A stretch of DNA of 31,704 nt. Source: an uncultured archaeon. Lineage in GTDB: Archaea > Nanobdellota > Nanobdellia > Woesearchaeales > ARS49. The stretch spans positions 1 to 31,704 of the forward strand of contig CABMGU010000050.1 of assembly GCA_902385765.1 (NCBI GenBank), in the 5' to 3' direction. Positions 18,001 to 24,237 of the stretch are shown one piece after another. The translations under genes were made by a program, and so were the position numbers. Under the pieces are notes generated by a model. The model searched no databases. It was not told where the DNA came from and saw only the letters and a program-made list of their open reading frames with translations. Position 1 is the stretch's first letter. Each line of letters begins with the position of its first letter.

Positions 18001-21000
18001 ATTTGGGCCAACGCTTTGCGAAGCAGCAGGACAGACAACCTGCACAATAAACACAGCAAGCATCTACGGACAAGTGATAGGCGCCATAGGAGACCCTGAG
18101 AAGGAATACATCATCAGACCAAACGACGGACTCATTAACTCCATCAGATGCATCTGCTTCCCAACATTCATTGCTTATCTAAAACTGTGGAGAAACATAA
18201 TGAGCGCAGTCAAAAACTGCATAGACGTCATACTGATAACAGGCGACGGAGAAGCAGGCGTCTGCGAAGCAGTAATCTCACAATACGCCTGCGACCTTAT
18301 ATATGAAGTACTAACGTGCTTCACGCAAAGCTTCAGCACAGGAGGCGCAAGAACAGGAATAGCAGGAACAGGAGACCTGCTCGGAGCCCTAACAGCAGCA
18401 GGAAGCGAGATGGCAAGAACATCAGAAGGAAGATACGGAGACAGCTCAGCATACAAAACAGTATTTGTGGAAAAGAAATTAGTGAATTCCATATGCATGT
18501 GGGCATTCACAGGCACGTGGAACTTCGACGTGGCAGCAGCATTCGACCAATCAGTAGAAGAAGTACCAATAGACAGCTATGCGCTGCTCGAACCTGCAAA
18601 CAGAAGATTCGTAGCATTCAACCCTGCAACAACACCATCAGGACTAACAACCTGGGTCTACCACTTTGGAATAGGATTTGCAGCAGGAGCAGACTCAGAC
18701 CTCGAATTACACCTCAAATGCAGCGGAGGATTCAAGTGCAGGGAAGCAGACGGGTTTGAACGAGGCAAATGCGACTGCGAAACAGAAAAAGACATCACAA
18801 TCTCACCAGAAGGATTCCCAACACACGTAAAGAAAAATGAGATACTAAGCCAAGAAGTATTCTACACAATGCAAGGCTCAGGACAGGGAAACATAAGATA
18901 CGACAAAGCATACCTCTTGTACAGGTTCAAAGACGGAAGCAAGTCAAGAGAAGAAAGAACAGATGAAAAAACAATAACGCAATCAGGAGGAGCAGGAGCA
19001 CTCCCGGCATTCTGCAGATACGATCCGGCAACATTCTCATTCAGATGCATGTTCGGAGACGCAGGAAGCGGAATAAGATTCGGAGCAGGAGCAGCAACAT
19101 ACACGCACCCGACAATCCCGACATTCGCAATAGGAGACAGATTAAACATCAGCCTTAACATCACACAAGACTATCCAGGAAAAGAAGCAAACATCAAACA
19201 CATTGAATACGCAGTCTACAACAGCGCAGGACAGATGATAAAAAACAATACTGACTCAGGACTGATAATGCTCACAACAAACGGAGACTACACTAAAACA
19301 ATAGCAGACATACCAATAGATACAAGCTGGTTCGGGGTGGCAACGACACCAACAGGAACAGCAGCGCCTATAAACATCGTATACCAGCAGTGGTGGAGCA
19401 AACAACCGTCAATATCGCCAACAAACACAGTGATAGACAGCGTAAAACTCACAAGCGGACTGACAGAAGTCAACCAGGAAAGAAAATTCGGATTTGAAAT
19501 ATACAGGAATGGAACAAGCAAAATATACCAAATATACAAAGATGCCACAATGAGCGCATCAGGCATAGCAGGAACGAAAGTTACCGGCTGCGCAGGAAAC
19601 GTGCCAGGAAACATAATCACCTGCCCAATAGAAGGGCAAACACTAACCATAAACATAAAACCAGACATAGTACCGGGTCTGGACGACGGCGAGAAATACC
19701 AGGTATACATTGACTACAACGCACCAACAAGCGCAATCAACTTATGCTCACCAGACACGAAAACCACGCCAAGCCTGTTCAAAATCAAACTCACAGCATA
19801 CGACTCAGACCAGTACGGACAGCCAACAGACCAGATATCAATCGACCCGATAACAGGAAATGACGCAACAATAGAAATACCATTCAACGTGGTATGCGCA
19901 GCGACAAACGACAAGGATTTGATAGCAAAGGAGACGGGAGTGCCTGCGCTGCTCGCAGCAACGCAATTATTTAGCCAGTTTTCCACTCTAAATAATAACA
20001 TGCTCGCAACGGAGAATACACATAAAAACAAAATAAACGATTATTTAACCAAAACACAAGACCTTGCCAGCATTGCAGAACAAATTAAAACGGACTTGAA
20101 TCAGCTAATCACCGATGAATCAAGCCTGGCAAACGAATTGAATCTTATTGTAAGAAGCCTTGAGACGCTATCACAACAACAACCAGCAAACCAGAACCTT
20201 CAACAACTCTTCTATAAAGCACGTGATTTATACAATATGCTAAGAATGCCCACGCAGGCAGAGCAAACAGCACCCACTCCAACAATAAGCGAAATTAACG
20301 TTATCTATGCTGCCAAAATTGCTTTAGACGGCATTACAAAACAGACAATACCGAACACAACAGAAATACGCAAGCAACTTCAGGAATTCTATCCCTTCCT
20401 TGAAGAAGCAATAAAAGTCAAAAGTACTGTGCCGGCATTAATCAGCGCGGTTGGCGGAGCAGGAACAGGACCCTGTCCTGTCGAAGGCACCATAGAAGCA
20501 GACGGCGCATATTATGTCTGCGCTTCAAGCAAGCCGGCACCATGGGAGCCCGTGACGAACAGACCCTGCCAGACATTAACAGCACAAACGTGCTATAAAC
20601 TACCTAAAACCAAATATTGCGACGCTACAAACCAGGGGTTTAAATTTAAATGTGCGTCACAATGCACACCTGAATCACAAATAACAACAGAACTGTATTG
20701 CGATAAACAAGTCTGCTGCAAAACGCCAGTGGCGGAAATAAATGCGTTCGAAAACAAGATACTTGAACTCAGCAAATTCGTTTCAACTAAAAAAGAACTT
20801 CATGAAAAAATAGTTTCGGAGCAAATAACTCCGATGCAAAGCCTGTCTGATGAGGACCTTATAAAAAAGAAAGTGGATATTCAAAACCTCCTAATGGCCC
20901 TGTCCACACAGATGAAAACAGAACAGTCGCAGATAAAACAAAAACTCGCAGACGAAGCAAGCACTGAAGGATTCAAAGGAAATCTGACTGAAGCAGAAGA

Positions 21001-22549
21001 CGTATTCGTAGACCTTGATGTTCTTTATTATGAATTCATTAACATTAACGGCAAAGACTGGCTGTTGGAAGCAAAAGGAATGATTCAGAATGCAGACGCT
21101 CAATCGATACGATACATTATTTCTGATACAAAAATGAAAATGAATATCCTGATTTCAAACGAGGGACAAGCATTAAAATCGCTCACAAGTTCTTTAGGAG
21201 TGAGGGGCTTATGCCCATCAGGTACTTCCGAATACCAATGCGGCAGCAAAAGACCAACAGGTTACGATTTTGACCCTTCATACCAATGCCCACAGCCAAC
21301 AGAAAGCTGCTATCGAAAAGCGATTACTGCGAAGCCTGCTACGACCACGGCTCCGGGTGCACAAGCGCCTCCGGTTGCAAAGGTTAAGATGATACCTGCA
21401 TATCTGGGAGTAAGTTGTGGCGAGGGATATGTTTCAAAGGGAAGATTTAACGATGATAATAAAAATTGGGCGTATGCGTACGAATCAACCGATCCGAGAA
21501 ATGAAAAACAAAATTTAAACCTGTGCGTTGTTAAAGGCTTGGAAAATGACGTAGTATTGCGTGAGGCAGTAAAAGATTACCAGTGCGAAACAGGCTGGAA
21601 GAACAAAGGATGGATAAAAAATGATTTCAAAGGCTGGGCAGTAGATTCCAGCGGATACATATTGCAGGCAAACGAATATCTTCACTTATGCATTAGCGAT
21701 AAAGCAATCAACACATACGGAGACTTTGCATACCTGGCATTCATAGGAAACAGAGCCACTACAACAGCATGTTCATCTCCACGCATTATGGCAGGAACAT
21801 TTGAACTCGCTTATATGCCTTCTCCTGCTGGTTCTGCATATGTGAACGCTCAAGGAACAGAATACCCGCCTGCTTGGGCAGGCGATGTAGGAACCAAATG
21901 GTTTGGACTTTGCGTTCAAGAAATTAGCATTGAAAAACCAGTGATACCACCAAAACTTCCAGAAATAAAACCTGCATATTTGGGAGCTTACTGCGGAGAC
22001 AAATATGTTTCAAAAGGAAGATTCAGCGACGATAACGTAAGATGGGCCTATCCAGATGGCTCAATTCAAGCAAGAAACGAAAAACAACCTTTAATCCTCT
22101 GTGTTCTAAAAGAATTAACTGACAGCGTAGAATTAAGACAAGCAATAAGAGAATATTATTGCGATCCTGGCTGGACACACAAAGGATACGTAAAAAATGA
22201 TTTTAACAATTGGGCAACAGATTCTGGCGGATACGTTCTACAAAAAGATGAATATCTCCATTTCTGTGTAAAAAACGAAGCCATTGACAAATACGGAGAC
22301 TTCATGCACTTGGCATTCATGGGAACAAAAGGAAATACGCAATATTGTGAAACTCCAAACGAAATAGCAGGAATGTTCGAAATAGCCTTCATGCCAGGTA
22401 CGGCCGAAAAGTATGTTGAAGCTATGCAAGGCAATATATATGAGAGATTTTCACCTTCTGATGCTGTAACGGTAGGAACTAAATGGGTCGGCCTCTGCGT
22501 GAAACCCGTAGTCATAGGATTCCCTGAAGTATCTGGCAGTCCACATTAA
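15017..22549 (+). CDS. Giant secreted multi-domain surface protein B2 (2510 aa)
   Basis: A signal peptide (1-21, ending V-Q-A before Q-G) is followed by a fibronectin-III-like domain (about 28-115; T-W-T-T-N-E-A-A-N-T-K-I-E-F-G), Ig-like domains (about 116-385, joints D-N-Q-P-P and Y-D-T-G-P-P), a Cys-rich middle (about 530-1000), and the S-I-R-C-I-C-F-P module shared with B1 (near 1042). Beta-rich stretches follow, then coiled coils (about 1645-1750 and 1909-1982), small Cys clusters (1819-1906, 2064-2102) and two tandem repeats of about 180 aa (2127-2495). No C-terminal anchor is seen. From about base 19900 the codon and strand composition changes, suggesting the C-terminal third was added later. 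It is the last gene of the operon. An adhesin-like role is inferred from size and architecture only. Confidence 0.86.
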   Translation: MKKETIAIMMAILIVLMPVQAQGPEDATPPDISNVLLTHGPTTLATWTTNEAANTKIEFGTTTAMNQTDSKPEYETAHSIILQTTEGTTYYYKITSCDQGNNCRSTTMDSFVAGPFYVKANIPRYARSNIIDIPGTTRPGAEVTVLVNNVEVRKSTIDDGIFLFRNIEIRQNSTLTLKSTLGTETAQASYQTEVDNQPPLINVTLPAVVTATSVTAKVKVSEPVSLTITYNNLTKNATAVGTSDIKIDNLAAGENIITFTAKDKAGYTSIAEERIIYDTGPPEFLSHNLKELTPSYRQNVHAKGKLSEPGSITVFVNGKPQKTEPTNPDGTFSIEVKLERTPKNETTEQRTSLDTGLAWKNKVRLEAVDAAGQKKSTEEVEIEYTLCGQGTWIDVTLTDPLPDRLNPRLLIEGIQQIGIAFNYTYRGGYKATIEPRNVRIKALQLAPEFENEYDNPLVLVNSPTKAQRGKKPTGSGYIQVNFNPITDPWALEGETAPSNATMYDNEKKISEHRQGHCTVPDFGCMKLFLELEIPFSEEMTSAGYLPETTQGVQKITKSDVQKTCVNVEVMIDKRVPPDALPEGFLRSTSKGLGKIVENIDKVLKPVQTVGQYVMYTCVAGQYLSLIPLFLEKYNCQYKTVMSAAGGKGQFKQEIAQIGACEKEYEGQDEAKDNCQTCQKAIERRKWYDKAYRQVCDRVMCPAAPSLQYYLKTKGTQKPVPVKTKEGDKQMGSDCAAWVQEKDLARKLAEEETAKKEQRKPKIPPKLFFSSTDIQKIYGNWLDHKGDSSDKEGGGINCAGNHPATPDCCGVEYMNEWSSACGVSALGSGLDTFNEIEESACLSAQANGKNDFTAAGQSVGCSNLLNSLGGFCTKNGGPPMTTIKVAALSEGKVEEFGMSKYGENNDLYIVVQEQMSGGGFQLIQVGKSKGHTVKLGMVVRTLEFGQSKTGTGLAEAEHSRLTEKLEIAEYPGYDIQKFFTQELIDAYREKQTVPAEFGPTLCEAAGQTTCTINTASIYGQVIGAIGDPEKEYIIRPNDGLINSIRCICFPTFIAYLKLWRNIMSAVKNCIDVILITGDGEAGVCEAVISQYACDLIYEVLTCFTQSFSTGGARTGIAGTGDLLGALTAAGSEMARTSEGRYGDSSAYKTVFVEKKLVNSICMWAFTGTWNFDVAAAFDQSVEEVPIDSYALLEPANRRFVAFNPATTPSGLTTWVYHFGIGFAAGADSDLELHLKCSGGFKCREADGFERGKCDCETEKDITISPEGFPTHVKKNEILSQEVFYTMQGSGQGNIRYDKAYLLYRFKDGSKSREERTDEKTITQSGGAGALPAFCRYDPATFSFRCMFGDAGSGIRFGAGAATYTHPTIPTFAIGDRLNISLNITQDYPGKEANIKHIEYAVYNSAGQMIKNNTDSGLIMLTTNGDYTKTIADIPIDTSWFGVATTPTGTAAPINIVYQQWWSKQPSISPTNTVIDSVKLTSGLTEVNQERKFGFEIYRNGTSKIYQIYKDATMSASGIAGTKVTGCAGNVPGNIITCPIEGQTLTINIKPDIVPGLDDGEKYQVYIDYNAPTSAINLCSPDTKTTPSLFKIKLTAYDSDQYGQPTDQISIDPITGNDATIEIPFNVVCAATNDKDLIAKETGVPALLAATQLFSQFSTLNNNMLATENTHKNKINDYLTKTQDLASIAEQIKTDLNQLITDESSLANELNLIVRSLETLSQQQPANQNLQQLFYKARDLYNMLRMPTQAEQTAPTPTISEINVIYAAKIALDGITKQTIPNTTEIRKQLQEFYPFLEEAIKVKSTVPALISAVGGAGTGPCPVEGTIEADGAYYVCASSKPAPWEPVTNRPCQTLTAQTCYKLPKTKYCDATNQGFKFKCASQCTPESQITTELYCDKQVCCKTPVAEINAFENKILELSKFVSTKKELHEKIVSEQITPMQSLSDEDLIKKKVDIQNLLMALSTQMKTEQSQIKQKLADEASTEGFKGNLTEAEDVFVDLDVLYYEFININGKDWLLEAKGMIQNADAQSIRYIISDTKMKMNILISNEGQALKSLTSSLGVRGLCPSGTSEYQCGSKRPTGYDFDPSYQCPQPTESCYRKAITAKPATTTAPGAQAPPVAKVKMIPAYLGVSCGEGYVSKGRFNDDNKNWAYAYESTDPRNEKQNLNLCVVKGLENDVVLREAVKDYQCETGWKNKGWIKNDFKGWAVDSSGYILQANEYLHLCISDKAINTYGDFAYLAFIGNRATTTACSSPRIMAGTFELAYMPSPAGSAYVNAQGTEYPPAWAGDVGTKWFGLCVQEISIEKPVIPPKLPEIKPAYLGAYCGDKYVSKGRFSDDNVRWAYPDGSIQARNEKQPLILCVLKELTDSVELRQAIREYYCDPGWTHKGYVKNDFNNWATDSGGYVLQKDEYLHFCVKNEAIDKYGDFMHLAFMGTKGNTQYCETPNEIAGMFEIAFMPGTAEKYVEAMQGNIYERFSPSDAVTVGTKWVGLCVKPVVIGFPEVSGSPH
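21395..22501 (+). repeat. Tandem protein repeat region in B2 (two copies, each with nested half repeats)
   Basis: Copy 1 spans 21395-21916 and copy 2 spans 21971-22501. Both open P-A-Y-L-G and keep Y-V-S-K-G-R-F-x-D-D-N, R-N-E-K-Q, G-W-x-x-K-G, K-N-D-F, E-Y-L-H, Y-G-D-F and end with W-x-G-L-C-V. The half units C-x-x-x-Y-x-x-K-G and C-x-x-G-W-x-x-K-G, each followed by a W-A and closing at L-C-V/L-C-I-like ends, suggest an older internal duplication. Confidence 0.85.
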
Positions 22550-22603
22550 TCATACTTTTAAAAAACCCTCCTTCGCGCCTGGAACGCGTTCATCATTAAT
22601 GCG

Positions 22604-22673
22604 TCGGAAATATACCCTCAGCCTATTTGACTAATGGACAATGTTCTCGTAGAATGTTATGATATATTTCCGA
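22604..22673. repeat. Inverted repeat hairpin with 11-base arms
   Basis: TCGGAAATATA (22604-22614) pairs exactly with TATATTTCCGA (22663-22673) across a 48-base loop. It lies 54 bases after the stop of B2, and the small palindrome GAACGCGTTC sits at 22582-22591. It could be a 3' end structure of the long operon or one end of a mobile element. Confidence 0.65.
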
Positions 22674-22679
22674 GTGTGC

Positions 22680-22750
22680 TCAAGAACCACCATGCTGGTC
22701 ATGCCATCGGTCTTGAGCGAGCGTTAGCGAGCGATGACGGTGGTTCTTGA
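22680..22750. repeat. Inverted repeat hairpin with 12-base arms and GAGCGAGCG repeats
   Basis: TCAAGAACCACC (22680-22691) pairs with GGTGGTTCTTGA (22739-22750). A further GTCAT/ATGAC pairing extends the stem after a 6-base bulge. The loop carries a short direct repeat, GCGAGCG, on both sides of TTA. It follows directly on the previous hairpin, so the pair may act as one unit. No protein is encoded. Confidence 0.65.
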
Positions 22751-22774
22751 CAAACAAATTGTTCAGAACAAAAC

Positions 22775-22785
22775 ATTAATATAAT
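22775..22785 (+). promoter_or_regulatory. TATA-like box for the nucleotidyltransferase gene
   Basis: ATTAATATAAT is centred about 24-27 bases before the adjacent ATG codons at 22804 and 22807, consistent with a leaderless mRNA. Confidence 0.45.
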
Positions 22786-22803
22786 TCCAAATCACCATTG
22801 AAG

Positions 22804-23376
22804 ATGATGAGGAGCTATTCTTTGGAAGACAATGTCATCGTTCTGGACAGGGAACTGACTGAGCTGGACTTGTTTGTAAAGAAATTCATTGCTATCCTGA
22901 AAAAACACACCGATTACCTGGTCGTCAGCGGTTTTGTGAGCATCAGCACCGGCAGAACAAGAGGCACGGAAGACGTTGATATAATCGTGCCTGTTATGGA
23001 CAAAATAAAATTTCAAGAATTATTCCTGGACTTGCAAAAAAACAGCTTTTGGTGCTATCAAGGCGACACTGCCGAGGAAACGTGCCCGTATCTTGAAAAA
23101 TTAACCAGCTTACGGTTCGCTGAAAAGGATAAAATGTTCCCAAATATTGAATTAGTGCCTTTCAACCAAACAAAAAAAGCAAAAGTCTTTGAATTCAACC
23201 ATCCGCAAAAAATCAGAATAAAAGATTTTGAATTCAACATTCCCCCCATAGAGTTTGAAATCCTATACAAAGAACTGATTTTAAAAGGAAAAAAAGACAT
23301 CGAAGACGCCAAACATTTAAGAACTTTCTTTTCAGAAATAACGCAAACTCGCCGCTCGGAGCTAACCACGAACTAA
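22804..23376 (+). CDS. Nucleotidyltransferase-fold protein with C-terminus altered by an inserted element
   Basis: This encodes 190 aa as read. The segment V-V-S-G-F-V-S-I (G43) followed by R-G-T-E-D-V-D-I-I-V (D57 and D59) is the glycine plus D-x-D metal-binding signature of minimal nucleotidyltransferases. The C-terminal half is helical and charged (I-E-F-E-I-L-Y-K-E-L-I-L-K-G-K-K-D-I-E-D-A-K-H-L), common in AbiEii/MNT-like enzymes. Codon 179 (ATA, 23338-23340) is the last native residue; the final 11 residues come from the hairpin element at 23341-23476. The original gene would have ended at TGA 23531-23533 with 197 aa. Composition lacks the A/C excess, so it is probably acquired. The start at 22804 is chosen from promoter spacing. 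The substrate is unknown; an antitoxin/toxin-type role is possible. Confidence 0.8.
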   Translation: MMRSYSLEDNVIVLDRELTELDLFVKKFIAILKKHTDYLVVSGFVSISTGRTRGTEDVDIIVPVMDKIKFQELFLDLQKNSFWCYQGDTAEETCPYLEKLTSLRFAEKDKMFPNIELVPFNQTKKAKVFEFNHPQKIRIKDFEFNIPPIEFEILYKELILKGKKDIEDAKHLRTFFSEITQTRRSELTTN

Positions 23377-23476
23377 AGTCCGTGGTTTTACGCTCCTCAC
23401 TTGTATGGGCGAGTTTGCGGGATAAAAGAATTGCGCACTAAAGTGTGGGGTTTTAGACCCGCGCAATTCTTTTATA
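23341..23476. mobile_element. 136-bp double-hairpin element inserted in the nucleotidyltransferase gene
   Basis: Two adjacent hairpins. Hairpin one: CGCAAACTCGCC (23342-23353) pairs with 23408-23419 and encloses a nested stem (GGAGC/GCTCC, AACCACG/CGTGGTT). Hairpin two: ATAAAAGAATTGCGC (23422-23436) pairs with 23461-23475. Both loops carry ACTAAAGT followed by G-rich bases and GTTTTA. Removing 136 bases restores the reading frame of the interrupted gene, and ATA occurs at both edges (23338-23340, 23474-23476) as a possible 3-base target duplication. No protein is encoded, so it would move or moved with outside help. Loop motif and hairpin style recall IS200/IS605-type ends, but that is a guess. 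Confidence 0.7.
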
Positions 23477-23533
23477 ATCAAAAAAGAAAAACTAGAAGAA
23501 TACAAGCCAATAATACTAAGTGAGTTGAAATGA
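23477..23533 (+). pseudogene. Displaced original 3' end of the nucleotidyltransferase gene
   Basis: From ATC at 23477 the frame reads I-K-K-E-K-L-E-E-Y-K-P-I-I-L-S-E-L-K and stops at TGA 23531-23533, which overlaps the next ATG (23530) as ATGA. That is a natural helical C-terminus and operon junction, now 136 bases and one frame away from the gene body. Confidence 0.7.
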
Positions 23534-23727
23534 AACCAACAACAGACCTTGATTACGTGGAATTGTATGCCAAAAAACTGAAGAATGATAAAAACCTCTT
23601 TCAACAGCAAAAAATACTGATTGAAAGCCAACTGCACAGCAGCCGGGCCGTATTCAGCAAATTCGGCACAGGCGACAAATTCAAGGCAAAAGCCAGAGAA
23701 TACCTAAAAGGAACGGGTTTGGTGTAA
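23530..23727 (+). CDS. Small 65-aa protein, likely partner of the nucleotidyltransferase
   Basis: The protein is charged, with the pattern D-L-D-Y-V-E-L-Y-A-K-K-L-K-N, then L-F-x-Q-Q-K-I-L-I-E-S-Q-L-H-S-S, an F-K-A-K-A-R-E-Y-L-K segment and G-L-V at the end. I recall conserved small archaeal proteins of this form, but not a named function. Its ATG overlaps the original stop of the nucleotidyltransferase gene (ATGA at 23530-23533), so the two formed a coupled two-gene unit before the hairpin insertion. The insertion probably weakens the coupling; GTGAG at 23520-23524 may serve as a weak ribosome site. It has no membrane segment or signal peptide. A toxin-antitoxin or nucleic-acid-modifying pair is inference. 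Confidence 0.75.
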   Translation: MKPTTDLDYVELYAKKLKNDKNLFQQQKILIESQLHSSRAVFSKFGTGDKFKAKAREYLKGTGLV

Positions 23728-23761
23728 TATGAATGATATTATCAAACGATAAGAAAAAGCA

Positions 23762-24112
23762 TCAACTTCTCTTTTGAAGGGGCTTCTTAGTTGCATCAGT
23801 GAGCTTATTGAGCAACACTTCACGATCGCTCTTCCAGTCTTTCTTATCCCGGATATCCGCCCAGCCAAACACGTGAAACTTTCCGGCAAATGAAGCCTGC
23901 TGAAAGCCGTCCTTTTCAAGTTCTTTCACCACACTCCAAAGAACGTCCTGAAAAGTGATTCTTTCACTCTTAGAGTACTCTTTAATGATCTTGGCTGTTG
24001 TGCGAGTAACGATATCTTCAAATTCCTGCTGACTGAATTTCCTTTCATGGCAAAGCTGCCTGTAATCACTCTCCTCATATGTATGATATCCGACGCTGTA
24101 AAGATAATTCAT
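23762..24112 (-). CDS. Unknown 116-aa soluble protein
   Basis: No family is recognised. The product is charged and helical, with two cysteines or fewer, and contains R-K-F-S-Q-Q-E-F-E-D-I-V and E-R-I-T-F-Q-D-V-L-W-S-V-V-K-E-L-E-K-D-G-F, then a short F-H-V-F-G-W-A-D-I-R-D segment and a basic tail. The ATG at 24112 is chosen because a TATA box (24135-24143) lies 27 bases upstream, as for its leaderless neighbours. An in-frame ATG at 24151 would add 13 residues but overlaps a palindrome and has no promoter at the right distance. It is divergent from the toxin-antitoxin pair at 24238. Composition lacks the A/C excess, suggesting acquisition. It could be a regulator or a defence-related gene. Confidence 0.65.
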   Translation of the reverse strand: MNYLYSVGYHTYEESDYRQLCHERKFSQQEFEDIVTRTTAKIIKEYSKSERITFQDVLWSVVKELEKDGFQQASFAGKFHVFGWADIRDKKDWKSDREVLLNKLTDATKKPLQKRS

Positions 24113-24134
24113 CGTTAAAACTATTTCTATCCAC

Positions 24135-24143
24135 CATTTAAAG
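24135..24143 (-). promoter_or_regulatory. TATA box for the unknown gene ending at 23762
   Basis: On the minus strand this is CTTTAAATG, preceded by GAAAAC as a BRE-like stretch. It is centred 27 bases before the ATG at 24112. Confidence 0.45.
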
Positions 24144-24146
24144 GTT

Positions 24147-24183
24147 TTCATTCAGAATGAATGCTTTTGTTCATTGAGAATGA
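24147..24183. promoter_or_regulatory. Pair of operator-like palindromes TTCATT-N-A-GAATGA
   Basis: Copies lie at 24147-24160 and 24170-24183, 23 bases apart, between two divergent genes and just upstream of both TATA boxes. The first extends to a perfect 15-base palindrome (24147-24161). Two spaced dyads of one sequence in a divergent promoter region are typical for a dimeric regulator; the zinc-finger/AbrB protein at 24500 is the obvious candidate binder. Confidence 0.5.
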
Positions 24184-24203
24184 CAGTATAGAAATGTAGA
24201 TAG

Positions 24204-24212
24204 TTTTATATA
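24204..24212 (+). promoter_or_regulatory. TATA box for the toxin-antitoxin pair
   Basis: TTTTATATA is centred about 30 bases before the ATG at 24238, predicting a leaderless or nearly leaderless mRNA. Confidence 0.5.
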
Positions 24213-24237
24213 CTATTCTTCACTTTTATAGAAAACA

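Noticed and set aside
15017..22549. B2 as a nonribosomal or enzymatic megaprotein
   Set aside because: No catalytic motif of proteases, glycosidases or synthetases was found; the content is FN3/Ig-like, coiled-coil and Cys modules.
22550..22803. tRNA or other standard RNA gene in the gap after B2
   Set aside because: No cloverleaf, CCA end or T-loop consensus is seen; the structure is explained by two simple hairpins.
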